From the NCBI RefSeq assembly GCF_003391395.1, contig NZ_CP024190.1:4650001-4714000 (forward strand): a stretch of DNA of 64,000 nt, in the 5' to 3' direction. The translations under genes and the position numbers were made by a program. The DNA comes from Mycobacterium marinum. GTDB taxonomy: Bacteria; Actinomycetota; Actinomycetes; Mycobacteriales; Mycobacteriaceae. Position 1 is the stretch's first letter; the number at the start of each line of letters is the position of its first letter. Shown piece after piece: positions 50,401 to 59,283 of the stretch. The notes below the pieces were generated by a model. That model was given only the letters and a program-made list of their open reading frames with translations. It ran no database searches and was not told the DNA's origin.

Positions 50401-53400
50401 GCGTCCGGAACGGTTGTGAGGCTAGGTGCCAGCGGCTCACCGAAAGTGGCCGTGACCCCGGTGTGGTCGGCCACCTTCTCGGGGTCCCAGTCGACGGTCA
50501 CCGTCGCCGTTCCATCGGTTACCGGGGGCAATGACTCCGGCCCGTCCACACCGGCCGCGATCGCCAGCACCGAGCGCATCGCGGTGGTGGCGTCGTCGGT
50601 GGAGACCACCGGGATGCCGCCGTCAACGGTGTTGGCGGGCAGGGTGAACCGGATGTCGATCCAGGTGGCCGAAACCGGCACACTCAATACCACGTCGCTG
50701 CCCTGGACTTGCAGCCGAGCGCCAGTGGACGTGTGCGTGGCGCGGGGACTTTCGGGTCCGTCGTGGACCTGCCACTCGCTCGGGTCGGCGATCCGGTGGA
50801 CCGGATTCGTCGCGGTACGCCCGGCCCACAACACGTCCGGGGCATCCAGCACAACGGCGAGCGGCCCGGTCACATCGGGACGGCCCAACCGGCGCGATGT
50901 GACCGCCTTCGCGTCACCGTCGCTACCGAGCACCTCATCGATGGCGGCCCGCTCGAAGCGGTCCAGCAGCTCACCGACCGGCTCGTCCATCCGGGTGATA
51001 CCGGCGACCGCCGCGGGGCCGGGAATGATGCACACCTGGTCAGCGTCGTAGCGGGCGTCATGGGCCTGCCACAGCGAGTCACTGCGCCACCAGCGCCGAA
51101 CGTCCTTGTCGATGACGGGCACAAAGTTGACCGGCTTGCCAAGGGTCTTGCACAGCGTCACAAAGAACGGCACGTCCGCCGGGTGCAGCTGGACGGTCTC
51201 GGCGTCCGGGTAACGGGCCAGCAGCGCGGCGATGGTCTGCGTCGGATTCTCCAGCAGCGCCGGATCGGCGAATGCGGTCTCGATGGGACCGAAATCCTGT
51301 GGGTGCAAACGCGCTTCGGCGCGCTGCAGCATCTGCTGGAACCGGTCTCGCCAGGTGTCGGCCAGCCACGGGCTGCCCGGCGCGGCGGTGTCGGCAGTCG
51401 AATTGCCTTCGCCGATAGCCAGTTCGACGTAGCGCTGCAGCCACTGCAGATATGTCATGTCGGCGATGTCGCCGAAGTAAGGCTTGGCGGTCTTGGCCAT
51501 CGCGGCGATGATCTCGTCGCGACGCTCGGCGACCGCATCCGCGTCTCCGGCCACCTCGTCGAGCAGCTGCCCGCAACGCGACGCGCTGTTGTCGATCTCG
51601 TGGATGTCCGCACCGAGCTGGCTACGGCTGGAAGCCATGCCGCCCTGAGCTTTTCCGGCGCCGATCCACTCGCCGGTGCCCTGGGTTTCGACCAGCATCT
51701 TCTTGACCGACGGCGAGGTGGTGGCCTCCAGTGCGGCCATGGCGGCGGTGCCGACCAGGATCCCGTCGATCGGCATCAGCGGGAAGCCATAGGCCTGCGC
51801 CCAGCGCCCGGACAGGTACTCGGCCGCGCGCTCCGGGGTACCGATGCCACCGCCGACGCAGACGGTGATGTTGGCGCGCGACCGCAACTCCGAATAGGTC
51901 GCCAGCAACAGGTCGTCGAGGTCTTCCCAGGAATGGTGGCCACCGGCGCGCCCACCTTCGACGTGCATGATCACCGGCTTGGTGGGCACCTCGGTGGCAA
52001 TGCGGATCACCGAGCGGATCTGCTCGATGGTGCCGGGCTTGAACACCACGTGGCTGATTCCGATGTCGTTGAGTTCGTCGATCAGCTCGACGGCTTCTTC
52101 GAGGTCCGGGATGCCCGCGCTGATCACCACACCATCGATTGCCGCGCCGGACTGGCGCGCCTTTTGCACCAGCCGCTTGCCACCGAGCTGGAGCTTCCAC
52201 AGGTAGGGATCGAGGAACAATGCATTGAACTGATAGGTGCGCCCCGGCTCGAGCAGACCGGACATCTCGTTGATGCGGTCGGCGAAGATCTCCTCGGTGA
52301 CCTGCCCGCCGCCGGCCAGCTCGGCCCAGTGCCCAGCGTTGGCCGCCGCGGCGACGATCTTGGCGTCCACGGTGGTGGGCGTCATGCCCGCGAGCAGGAT
52401 CGGCGACCGACCGGTCAGCCGAGTGAACTTCGTCGAGAGCTTCACCCTGCCGTCGGGGAGACGAACAGCGGTCGGGGCATAACTCGACCAGGCCCTAGCA
52501 ACCTCGGGCGTGGCTCCGACGGTGAAGAGGTTGCGCTGGCCGCCGCGCGTTGCCGCGGGCACGATGCCGATGCCCAAGCCCCGGATCACCGGCGCGGTCA
52601 GCCGGGTCAGGATGTCACCGGGCCCCAGGTCCAGGATCCAGCGTGCGCCGGCCTCGTGGACCCGGTTGATGTCGCTGACCCAGTCCACCGTGTCAACCAG
52701 GATCGCCTCGGCAAGCTGGCGGGCCAGGGCGACGTCGAGGCCAACCTTTTCGGCCCAGCCGCCCACAATGTCAATTCCGTCCGCCAGCCGCGGAGTGTGG
52801 AAGCCCACCTCGACCTTTACCGGATCGAACACGGGCGCGAAGACATCGCCGCCGCGGACCTTGGTCTTGCGCTCGGCTTCTTCTTTCTCCGATATCTGGC
52901 GGCAATACAGCTCGAAGCGAGACAACTGCTCGGGGGTGCCGGTGATGACGACCGAACGCCGACCGTTGCGGATGGACAGCACGGGCGGAAGCACGGTGCG
53001 CACGTCCTGGGCGAAGTCCTCCAGCAGCTGCTGGATGCGCTCGGGGTCGGCGTTGGTGACCGAAACCATCGGCGGGCGATCACCGAGGACCGATATCCCA
53101 CGTCGCCGGGCCACCAGCGTTCCCGCCGCACCGATCAGCTGAGCCAGGGCCAACAGCTCCACGTCGCGCACCCCACCGGCGTTGAGTGCCTCCACCGCCA
53201 GCACGCCCTGCGAGTGCCCCACCGACACCACCGGAGGGGTCGCAATCAGGTCCATACCCTGGCGCGCCAAGGCGCGGACGGCTGCGACCTGGGTGAGCAG
53301 CACGCCCGGCAACGACACCGCCGACGATGTCAGGTGCTTGTCGGACGGGACTGGATCCTCAGCAGCCAGCGCACGTACCCACTGCAGCGGCTCGAAACCG

Positions 53401-53657
53401 ATCGGGCGGACCACAACCAGTTCCTTGGACACCGGCTCGAGCAGCAGCTCGACCTCGCCCACCAGGGCGGCCAGTTCTGATTCGATTCCGGCCGCCGAAA
53501 CCAGTTCCTCGAGAGTCTCGAGCCAGGCGCTGCCCTGTCCCCCGAATGCCACCGCGAATGGCTCACCCGTGGTCAGACGATCGACCAGAGCATGGGTGCT
53601 GTGCGGGCCAGTCTCGTCGCGGTCAGCTGACACCCGGTCGTGCTCGTGGATCGTCAC
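44439..53657 (-). CDS. fas: Type I fatty acid synthase
   Basis: 3072 aa from GTG 53657 (AGGAG nine bases upstream). This fits the M. tuberculosis start MTIHEHDRV better than an ATG three codons earlier, which has no spacing. Domains in order: acyltransferase (GHSQG, Ser149), enoyl reductase (GGGIGT near 600), dehydratase (SGDHNPIHTD near 1220), malonyl/palmitoyl transferase (GHSVGEYTA near 1433), a Glu/Pro/Ala-rich linker, ACP (Ser in DLGSELNLG near 1821), ketoreductase (VVTGASKGS near 2127) and ketosynthase (Cys in ACATAAVS near 2722). It makes C16-C26 acyl-CoAs for mycolate synthesis. Confidence 0.98.
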   Translation of the reverse strand: MTIHEHDRVSADRDETGPHSTHALVDRLTTGEPFAVAFGGQGSAWLETLEELVSAAGIESELAALVGEVELLLEPVSKELVVVRPIGFEPLQWVRALAAEDPVPSDKHLTSSAVSLPGVLLTQVAAVRALARQGMDLIATPPVVSVGHSQGVLAVEALNAGGVRDVELLALAQLIGAAGTLVARRRGISVLGDRPPMVSVTNADPERIQQLLEDFAQDVRTVLPPVLSIRNGRRSVVITGTPEQLSRFELYCRQISEKEEAERKTKVRGGDVFAPVFDPVKVEVGFHTPRLADGIDIVGGWAEKVGLDVALARQLAEAILVDTVDWVSDINRVHEAGARWILDLGPGDILTRLTAPVIRGLGIGIVPAATRGGQRNLFTVGATPEVARAWSSYAPTAVRLPDGRVKLSTKFTRLTGRSPILLAGMTPTTVDAKIVAAAANAGHWAELAGGGQVTEEIFADRINEMSGLLEPGRTYQFNALFLDPYLWKLQLGGKRLVQKARQSGAAIDGVVISAGIPDLEEAVELIDELNDIGISHVVFKPGTIEQIRSVIRIATEVPTKPVIMHVEGGRAGGHHSWEDLDDLLLATYSELRSRANITVCVGGGIGTPERAAEYLSGRWAQAYGFPLMPIDGILVGTAAMAALEATTSPSVKKMLVETQGTGEWIGAGKAQGGMASSRSQLGADIHEIDNSASRCGQLLDEVAGDADAVAERRDEIIAAMAKTAKPYFGDIADMTYLQWLQRYVELAIGEGNSTADTAAPGSPWLADTWRDRFQQMLQRAEARLHPQDFGPIETAFADPALLENPTQTIAALLARYPDAETVQLHPADVPFFVTLCKTLGKPVNFVPVIDKDVRRWWRSDSLWQAHDARYDADQVCIIPGPAAVAGITRMDEPVGELLDRFERAAIDEVLGSDGDAKAVTSRRLGRPDVTGPLAVVLDAPDVLWAGRTATNPVHRIADPSEWQVHDGPESPRATHTSTGARLQVQGSDVVLSVPVSATWIDIRFTLPANTVDGGIPVVSTDDATTAMRSVLAIAAGVDGPESLPPVTDGTATVTVDWDPEKVADHTGVTATFGEPLAPSLTTVPDALVGQCWPAVFAAIGSAVTDSGVPVVEGLLSLVHLDHAARVVGDLPKIPAQLTVTATASNATDTDMGRVVPVSVTVAGPDGATIATLEERFAILGRTGTAELSDPVRAGGTVSENATDTPRRRRRDVTLTAPVDMRPFAVVSGDHNPIHTDRSAALLAGLESPIVHGMWLSAAAQHTVTATDGKARPPARLVGWTARFLGMVRPGDDVDFRVERVGIDQGAEVLEVSARIGSDLVMSASARLAAPKTVYAFPGQGIQHKGMGMEVRARSKAARKVWDTADRFTRDTLGFSVLHVVRDNPTSLIASGVHYHHPDGVLYLTQFTQVAMATVAAAQVAEMREQGAFVEGAIACGHSVGEYTALACVTGIYELEALLEMVFHRGSKMHDIVPRDELGRSNYRLAAIRPSQIDLDDNDVPAFVAGIAESTGEFLEIVNFNLRGSQYAIAGTVRGLEALEAEVERRRELSGGRRSFILVPGIDVPFHSRVLRVGVAEFRRSLDRVMPRDADPDLIIGRYIPNLVPRLFNLDRDFIQEIRDLVPAEPLDEILADYDTWIRERPRELARTVFIELLAWQFASPVRWIETQDLLFIEEAAGGLGVERFVEIGVKTSPTVAGLATNTLKLPEYAHSTVEVLNAERDAAVLFATDTDPEPEPEPEAEEPAAEAGDAAAAAAPAPAAAPAAPSGGPRPDDIGFDAADATLALIALSAKMRLDQIEELDSIESITDGASSRRNQLLVDLGSELNLGAIDGAAEADLAGLRSQVTKLARTYKPYGPVLSDAINDQLRTVLGPSGKRPGAIAERVKKTWELGDGWAKHVTVEVALGTREGSSVRGGALGNLHEGALADAASVDKVVDAAVASVAARRGVAVALPSAGGGGGATVDAAALAEFTDQITGRDGVLASAARLVLGQLGLDAPATALPAATDADLIELVTAELGSDWPRLVAPVFDGKKAVVFDDRWASAREDLVKLWLTDEGDIDADWARLSQRFEGAGHVVATQATWWQGKSLAAGRQIHASLYGRIAAGAENPDPGPDSSEVAVVTGASKGSIAASVVARLLDGGATVIATTSKLDDERLAFYRTLYRDHARYGAALWVVAANMASYSDIDALVEWVGSEQSESLGPQSIHIKDAQTPTLLFPFAAPRVVGDLSEAGSRSEMEMKVLLWAVQRLIGGLSTIGAERDIASRLHVVLPGSPNRGMFGGDGAYGEAKSALDAVVSRWHAESSWAARVSLAHALIGWTRGTGLMGHNDAIVSAVEEAGVTTYSTDEMAAMLLGLCDVESKVAAASTPIKADLTGGLAEANLDMAELAAKAREEMSTEATADDEESTEGAIPALPSPPRGYTPAPPPHWDDLDVDPSDLVVIVGGAELGPYGSSRTRFEMEVENELSAAGVLELAWTTGLVRWEDDPQPGWYDTGTGELVDEAELVERYHDVVVERVGIREFVDDGTIDSDHSSPLLVSVFLDKDFSFVVSSEADARAFADFDPEHTVIRPVPDSGDWQVIRKAGTEIRVPRKTTLSRVVGAQLPTGFDPTVWGISQDMASSIDRVAVWNIVATVDAFLSAGFSPTEVMRYVHPSLVANTMGTGMGGGTSMQTMYHGNLLGRNKPNDIFQEILPNIVAAHVVQSYIGSYGSMIHPVAACATAAVSVEEGVDKIRLGKAEMVVAGGIDDLTLEGIIGFGDMAATADTAMMRGRGIADSKFSRPNDRRRLGFVEAQGGGTILLARGDLALKMGLPVLAVVAFAQSFGDGVHTSIPAPGLGALGAGRGGRDSALARALAKLGVGADDIAIISKHDTSTLANDPNETELHERLADSLGRSEGAPLFVVSQKSMTGHAKGGAAVFQMMGLCQILRDGVIPPNRSLDCVDDELAGAAHFVWVRDALRLGGKFPLKAGMLTSLGFGHVSGLVALVHPQAFIASLAPEQRADYQRRADARLLAGQRRLASSMAGGEPMYQRPPDRRFDHDTAEKPQEAAMLLNPAARLGDGEAYIG

Positions 53658-54168
53658 GTTCAACATCTCCTGTTTGTGCGTCTGTACATCTCAGCTCGTT
53701 CGGCCGCCCGGACTCCCTGCGGGGGTTGCTCGATTCCGCGTCGAATCGCAGCCGAAAAATCCTGTAACCGGTGTGTTGTCGGCGGGCCGGCCCATGGATC
53801 GGGCGGCGCGACGGACTGCATCGGCCATATAAGAGTGTCATAAGGATCCGTCCACTCTTTTGACGCCAATAAGTTACTGGCGAGTTCTACGCACGGGTAA
53901 CCGTGTCATGGGTAACACCGCGTTTAACCGACGGCACAGGCATGCCGAACAAACGTCCTGCATGCAGGTGGTTACGCCTGAGTAGCTATAACTGCGCTGA
54001 TCAAGGCAGTATTGTTACCAAATCGTTATGTTAAAAGTTAGCGCCAAGGCCACCGTGCGACATCGTCTCAGCCGTTTCAGCGCGCGGGCATCGGCGCGGA
54101 CGGCGCTGCCCAGCGAGCGAACAAGTGTTTGCTGGAGTGATGGCCCCAAGGGGTGGCCAGGCCGAAGG
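53658..54168. promoter_or_regulatory. fas upstream region
   Basis: 510 non-coding bases, relatively AT-rich. GTTAC/GTAAC pentamers recur (near 53870, 53898, 53912, 53971, 54014), including GGTAACCGTGTCATGGGTAAC spaced as a pair (split over 53896-53916). A lipid-sensing regulator such as FasR is known to bind fas promoters in mycobacteria, but I cannot assign its site. No other gene seen. Confidence 0.5.
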
Positions 54169-54891
54169 TCAGGCCCACTGCCCAAACTGGGGCTTGAGGA
54201 TCTCGTTGATGTCCACGCCGACTCCGCCAACTTTGCGCTTGTCGATCTCGACCTGGTGCAAATTGGCGGCCGGGTGCGTGTATCCCTTCGGCGAGCCCCA
54301 GTTGTGCTGCCAGAAGTAGGAGCCCAGGCCGTCGCGCACCGCCCAGTCGATCGTCTTCGAGTTGGCGTACACACCGGTGCGCTGATGGCCGATCACCGAC
54401 TCCCAGGCCCGCAGATACGGAACTATCTGGTTCTTGTACTGCTCGTAAGACGGGTTGTCGTCGACTGAGGCATAGATGGGGGCACTTGGCGGGCCGCCGG
54501 CCGCCGTGTGCAGCTCCACGCCGCGCCTGGCGTGCTGTACGCCCGCGGCAGCACCACCCAGCCAGTCCGAGGTGCTCCCCTTCCCGTACTGATAACAGGA
54601 GACGACCTTGAGCCCATTACCGACCAGATCGCGCGCCTCACCGATTTGGATCGGCTTACCGAGCATCCAGGCTCCGCCGGGCCGACGGTCGGAGACATAC
54701 CGGATCGACCCGACCGCGCCGGCGGCCCTGATCTGACTGGCCGGAATGACGCCCGCGGCATAGTCCAGCAGGGTGCCCAGCGACGCCGCCGACACCGGCG
54801 CAGCGCGCAACGACGCGGCAGCAGCCCCCAGGCCTACCAGCCCGGGCGTCGCCGCCGCGAATTTGAGCACCTGACGCCGCGAAACCGACAC
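54169..54891 (-). CDS. Tat-exported DUF1906 protein (Rv2525c-like)
   Basis: 240 aa. Twin-arginine signal SVSRRQVLKFAAA with a hydrophobic stretch, cleavage near AAPVSA. The mature domain has the DUF1906 glycoside-hydrolase-like fold: LLDYAAGVIP, VVSCYQYGKG, IYASVDDNPS, TGVYANSK, FWQHNWG. The M. tuberculosis orthologue is a Tat substrate associated with beta-lactam susceptibility. It is the fas upstream neighbour, as there. Confidence 0.92.
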   Translation of the reverse strand: MSVSRRQVLKFAAATPGLVGLGAAAASLRAAPVSAASLGTLLDYAAGVIPASQIRAAGAVGSIRYVSDRRPGGAWMLGKPIQIGEARDLVGNGLKVVSCYQYGKGSTSDWLGGAAAGVQHARRGVELHTAAGGPPSAPIYASVDDNPSYEQYKNQIVPYLRAWESVIGHQRTGVYANSKTIDWAVRDGLGSYFWQHNWGSPKGYTHPAANLHQVEIDKRKVGGVGVDINEILKPQFGQWA

Positions 54892-55132
54892 ATGCCCCAG
54901 ATTACTTCACAAGTAACACATGACACATTGGCCACAACCATCACATCTGCATCACATCGCCGCATCCTCGCCATCGCGAGCCCGCGGGGCCGATTCACAC
55001 CAGCGCGCCCGACCGCACCAGCACCGGCGCCGCCGGGCATCGTTGGCACGGATTCGCTTTCACTATAAAATTAGTAAAGTTACTGCTACGGCTGCAGCTG
55101 GCTCGGTTGGCTCGACTGCAACGGGGGATCCG

Positions 55133-56284
55133 ATGGATCGCGATCAGCTCATCGACCTCACCCGACGGGCGTTGAAACTCGCCCGAGACAAGACCACCGA
55201 CCTCGCCCCGCATCAGCACGCCGTCGACGCGCGCGAGTACACGTCACTGGACAGACACGAGCGCGACCGAGCCATGGTGCTCGACAGCCCGCAGCTGGTC
55301 GGCTACTCATCCGAACTACCCGGTCCCGACACCTACTGCACCAAGACGGTCATGGGCCGATCCATCCTGTTGACCCGGGCTGCCGATCGGGCGGTCCGGG
55401 CCTTCGACAACGTCTGCCTGCATCGACAGTCCCGGGTGGCGACGGGTTGCGGTACCGCACTGCGGTTTACCTGCCCCTACCACGGTTGGACGTATGACAA
55501 TGGCGGTCGCCTAGTCGGGCTGCCGGGCCGTGAAGGGTTCCCCGGGATCGCGGTGGGGTCCGACGGGCTGACCGAACTTCCGGCCACCGAGTTCGCCGGG
55601 TTCCTCTGGGTGTCATTACATCCCGCGCATCCCGCCGCGAGGCTGGACGTCCCGGCACATCTGGGCCCCCTGGCCGGCGAGCTCCAGTCGTGGGGCATCG
55701 GCCGGTGGTCTCCATTGGGCGAGAAGGTGCTCGATTCGCCCATCAACTGGAAACTTGCCGCCGATACCTTCGCGGAGAACTATCACTTCGCCACGGTGCA
55801 TCGGCGGACCTTCGCCACCATTGCGCGCAGCAACTGCACCGTCTTCGACTCGTACGGACCGCACCACCGATTGATCTTCCCGCTCAACACAATCCTGGAG
55901 CTGGAGAACGCCCCCGAGGACCAGTGGGACCCGTTCCACCACATGGTGGTGATCTACGCCCTGTTCCCCAACGTCGTACTGTCGGTCACCATCGCCAACG
56001 GCGAGCTGTTCCGCATTTATCCGGGCGACCGGCCTGGCAGCTCTACTACGGTGCACCAGAACTCGACTCCGTTGGAACTCTCCGACGAATCCGTCGCCAC
56101 CGGCGCTCAAGCCGTCTTCGATTACGCGCACGCAACCGTGCGCGATGAGGACTATCGGCTGGCCGAAACGCTGCAGACCAACCTCGAATCCGGTGCCCGG
56201 CAACGATTGGTGTTTGGGCGAAACGAGCCCGGGCTACAACATCGCCACATCACCTGGGCCCAGGCCCTCGAGACACCCGGCTGA
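55133..56284 (+). CDS. Rieske non-heme iron oxygenase, alpha subunit
   Basis: 383 aa from ATG 55133 with GGGGGA upstream. Rieske cluster ligands in CLHRQSRV and CPYHGW. Catalytic-iron ligands in ENYHFATVH (two His). It oxidises an aromatic or other ring substrate with an external reductase (none nearby). First gene of a catabolic cluster. Divergent from the Tat protein across 241 bp. Confidence 0.9.
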   Translation: MDRDQLIDLTRRALKLARDKTTDLAPHQHAVDAREYTSLDRHERDRAMVLDSPQLVGYSSELPGPDTYCTKTVMGRSILLTRAADRAVRAFDNVCLHRQSRVATGCGTALRFTCPYHGWTYDNGGRLVGLPGREGFPGIAVGSDGLTELPATEFAGFLWVSLHPAHPAARLDVPAHLGPLAGELQSWGIGRWSPLGEKVLDSPINWKLAADTFAENYHFATVHRRTFATIARSNCTVFDSYGPHHRLIFPLNTILELENAPEDQWDPFHHMVVIYALFPNVVLSVTIANGELFRIYPGDRPGSSTTVHQNSTPLELSDESVATGAQAVFDYAHATVRDEDYRLAETLQTNLESGARQRLVFGRNEPGLQHRHITWAQALETPG

Positions 56285-56410
56285 GCCGCAGCCGTCCCCA
56301 GTACCGCGCGGGCCGCCATGACTGGCTTCCCCTGGCAGCCCGGAGCCGCTTTTTCGCTATGTTAGCATCAATAGCGAAGTTACCGTCGCCTGCCCCGAGG
56401 TGGTGCCCCG

Positions 56411-57901
56411 ATGACGGCCGATTCCACGCACCGTTCGTTTGACGAGCTGTTCATCGGTGGACGCTGGTGCAAACCCACCATCGCGGAACCGATCACCGTG
56501 ATTTCCCCACACTCGGAGGAGCCGATCGGGCGGGCCCCGGCGGCTGGCCGCGACGAAGTCGAGGCGGCCGTGGCCGCCGCGCGGCGCGCCTTCGACTACG
56601 GTCCGTGGCCACGGCTGGATCCGGGTGAGCGGATACGCAAAGTCGAAGAGTTGGCCGCGATCTACGCGAGCCACCTCGATGACATGGCTGACCTGATCAC
56701 CGCGGAAATGGGCTCGCCGCACAGTTTCAGCAGGCTGGGCCAAGCGGCCGGAGCAGCGGGCCTGATGCAGCTGGCACTGGCGGCGGGCCGCAACTTCCCC
56801 TGGGTGGAGCGGCGCCAGGGAATACGCGGACAGGCGCACCTGCGTCGGGCCCCGGTCGGGGTAGTCGGGGCGATTGTGCCGTGGAACGTGCCGCAATTCC
56901 TCATCATGCCCAAGCTGATCCCCGCACTGATCGCTGGTTGCACCGTGATCATCAAGCCGGCTCCCGAAACCCCCTTGGACGCTTTGTGGTTAGCCGAGAT
57001 GATCGAACAGATCGAGCTACCCGAGGGCGTCGTATCGGTGCTTCCCGGCGGACCGTCGGTCGGCGAGGCGCTGGTTCGCCATCCCGGGGTCGACAAGATC
57101 GCGTTCACCGGGTCCAGCGCCACGGGCCGTCGGATCGCCGCCCTGTGCGGCGAAGGACTCAAACGGGTGAGCTTGGAGCTGGGCGGAAAATCCGCGGCGA
57201 TAATCCTCGACGACGCCGACGTCGGCAAGACCGTCGCCGGGTTGAAAACAGCAGGATTGATGAACAACGGGCAGGCCTGCGTTGCTCAGACCCGCATCCT
57301 GGTGAGCGAACGCCGTCACGACGAAGTCGTCGACGCCCTGGCCGACATGATGTCGGCGCTGCAGGTCGGCGATCCCGCCGATGAGAAGACCGACGTCGGG
57401 CCCCTGGTCGCGCAGCGACAACAACGTCGGGTTCGTGACTACATTCGCTCCGGTCAGCAGGAAGGCGCACGCATCGTGCTCGGCGGCCAGGACAACCCAC
57501 AGGACCGAGGCTGGTACGTGCGGCCCACCCTGTTCACCGACGCCACCAACGACATGCGCATCGCCCGGGAGGAGATATTCGGACCAGTCCTGACTGTCCT
57601 GACCTACCGGGATGAACAGGACGCGATCCGGATCGCCAACGACAGCGACTACGGCCTGGCCGGTTCGGTGTGGACCGCCGATACCGCGCACGGACTCGAG
57701 ATCGCCGCGGCAGTGCGTACCGGCACCTACGGCATCAACATGTACACGCTGGACATCAGCGCACCATTCGGCGGGTTCAAGCAGTCGGGCATCGGGCGTG
57801 AGTTCGGACCCGAGGGGCTTGCCGAATACGTCGAGCTGCAGACGGTGCTGTGTAGCGGAAAAATGCCACCACTCAAGGGCTTTGAGGAACCTGCAGGGTG
57901 A
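56411..57901 (+). CDS. Aldehyde dehydrogenase (NAD(P)-dependent)
   Basis: 496 aa. PWNVPQ (catalytic Asn), GGPSVGEAL, FTGSSATGRR, LELGGKS (general-base Glu) and NNGQACVAQTR (nucleophilic Cys) are all present. A 126 bp gap with ATTAGC-like AT-rich bases separates it from the oxygenase. It oxidises an aldehyde made in the pathway. Convergent overlap of 29 bp with the next MaoC gene. Confidence 0.93.
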   Translation: MTADSTHRSFDELFIGGRWCKPTIAEPITVISPHSEEPIGRAPAAGRDEVEAAVAAARRAFDYGPWPRLDPGERIRKVEELAAIYASHLDDMADLITAEMGSPHSFSRLGQAAGAAGLMQLALAAGRNFPWVERRQGIRGQAHLRRAPVGVVGAIVPWNVPQFLIMPKLIPALIAGCTVIIKPAPETPLDALWLAEMIEQIELPEGVVSVLPGGPSVGEALVRHPGVDKIAFTGSSATGRRIAALCGEGLKRVSLELGGKSAAIILDDADVGKTVAGLKTAGLMNNGQACVAQTRILVSERRHDEVVDALADMMSALQVGDPADEKTDVGPLVAQRQQRRVRDYIRSGQQEGARIVLGGQDNPQDRGWYVRPTLFTDATNDMRIAREEIFGPVLTVLTYRDEQDAIRIANDSDYGLAGSVWTADTAHGLEIAAAVRTGTYGINMYTLDISAPFGGFKQSGIGREFGPEGLAEYVELQTVLCSGKMPPLKGFEEPAG

Positions 57902-58319
57902 TCTCGACGGGACAGCACAGCGCGCCGTGCTGGTTTTGGACCTCGATCTGGATCTCTAGGAGGTACTGCGGCGGGTCAACGCTGGTGTCACGCCGTTTGG
58001 CCACCACCCTTGCGCGGCCCACCATCGTGTCACCGGCATAGATCGACCCGGTCAATCGCATCCGGCGACGTATTACTCGGCTGGCCGGCCCCGCCCAGTC
58101 CGTCGCGATCCGGTCGGCGAATCCGGCCAGGTGCATGGTGTTGACGAAAATCGTCGGGCTGCCCTGATGCCGGGCATAGCCCGGATCGAAGTGGCCGGGA
58201 AAGTAGTCCCATGTCGCCCCGGCGTTCTCCACCACACGCTGGTAGCTGATCGCATCAACGACCTCGGGCAGGTCGAACGGAACGCTGATCTCGTCCCAAT
58301 GCAGCTCCGAACTTGTCAT
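57873..58319 (-). CDS. MaoC-like hydratase/dehydratase
   Basis: 148 aa. Hot-dog features: TWDYFPGHFDPGYARHQG, TIFVNTMHLAGFADR, SIYAGDTMVGRARVVAKR. Lacks the full D-x4-H MaoC hydratase motif, so activity may depend on the partner. It is coupled by ATGA to the next gene; MaoC pairs often form heteromeric enoyl-CoA hydratases in steroid and fatty-acid degradation. Confidence 0.75.
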   Translation of the reverse strand: MTSSELHWDEISVPFDLPEVVDAISYQRVVENAGATWDYFPGHFDPGYARHQGSPTIFVNTMHLAGFADRIATDWAGPASRVIRRRMRLTGSIYAGDTMVGRARVVAKRRDTSVDPPQYLLEIQIEVQNQHGALCCPVEITLQVPQSP

Positions 58320-58852
58320 GACGATGGCCCGGGGGTGAAGCGAAACAAGGTATTCCGCGACCTGGCGACCACCATGCCGTCCTGGCGCCGGTAAGTCTCC
58401 AGGGTTTCGACGAAATGACCGACGCCAAGCCGCGTTCGCTTCTCCGGAGAAACCGACACCAGCTCCTCGACTACGCAGAGACGGTCCCCCTCGACGATGG
58501 GCTGCAGAAACTCGACATCGTTTGCCGCGTTGATAAATGCGGTCCCCGGCAACGGCACTCGCAGCGCCAACGACCCTGCCGAGTCCCGCTCCGCGGGCTG
58601 CCAGGGCGGAGTTGTCAGCCAGCCCATCAGCAGTGCCGGCGGAGCCAGCAGGCCTCCCCAGTGCGCCCGCGCATAGTCCTCATCCCAGTACGAGCGGTTA
58701 CCGTCGTGAACGAGGGCGGCGAACAGCTGGATACGCGCTCCGCTGACCGCCGTGGCCGCGGTTCGTGGCGGGCTCGCAGTGCCGACCATCTGCAATGCAT
58801 CCTGGTAGGTGCCGAAGGCCAGTCGGTACCCCACCTGGCTACCGGGAGCCAC
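58316..58852 (-). CDS. MaoC/FAS1-type dehydratase-domain protein
   Basis: 178 aa from GTG 58852 (a longer ATG at 58897 would overlap the SnoaL gene). Segments: HDGNRSYWDEDYARAHWGG, APPALLMGW, FINAANDVEFLQPIVEGDRL, VVEELVSVSPEKRTRLG. Probable partner of the preceding hot-dog gene in a heterodimeric hydratase. Confidence 0.75.
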   Translation of the reverse strand: MAPGSQVGYRLAFGTYQDALQMVGTASPPRTAATAVSGARIQLFAALVHDGNRSYWDEDYARAHWGGLLAPPALLMGWLTTPPWQPAERDSAGSLALRVPLPGTAFINAANDVEFLQPIVEGDRLCVVEELVSVSPEKRTRLGVGHFVETLETYRRQDGMVVARSRNTLFRFTPGPSS

Positions 58853-58857
58853 GCCGT

Positions 58858-59283
58858 CTACATGACCAGCGGATGACGGCTGGGCACCGAATCCCACTCG
58901 AGCACACGGGAAGTGAAGTACCAGCCGCCGCGCTCGTAGACCAATTTATCCCGGAAGATCCCGGTTGCCCGCAGGTTGGTGTCACCATGCAAAGCCGCGA
59001 AAAGCACAGCAACACAGCGCTGGACCGCGTTGACCCCGTCCACCTGAACCTCGTGGTCGAGACTGACCAGGCGTTGACCATCACCACCATCGAAGGCGGC
59101 CCGCAGGTCGGTGAATGACTCGCCATCACGGGTGTAGCTGGCCCCGGAATGACGGAAAGTAGCGATCCAGCCGTCACGGTCGCCATCGGAGTAGGCGCGG
59201 TTGTGCCGGGCGGTCAGATCCAGGATGGCAGCACGGCCCGTCGCAGCCTGCAGCAGTTGCTGTTCCTGATAGGACATGGTCAT
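58858..59283 (-). CDS. SnoaL-like/NTF2-fold protein
   Basis: 141 aa from ATG 59283. Pattern: TARHNRAYSDGDRDGWIATF, FTDLRAAFDGGDG, DHEVQVDG, GIFRDKLVYERGGWYFTSR. The fold serves as isomerase, cyclase or ring-hydroxylating beta-subunit-like scaffold. Third gene of the leftward group, tail-coupled to the MaoC pair. Confidence 0.8.
   Translation of the reverse strand: MTMSYQEQQLLQAATGRAAILDLTARHNRAYSDGDRDGWIATFRHSGASYTRDGESFTDLRAAFDGGDGQRLVSLDHEVQVDGVNAVQRCVAVLFAALHGDTNLRATGIFRDKLVYERGGWYFTSRVLEWDSVPSRHPLVM

Noticed and set aside
50709..53480. 923-aa open frame on + strand
   Set aside because: It lies antisense to fas and is Arg/Pro/Gly/His-rich; a GC-skew shadow.
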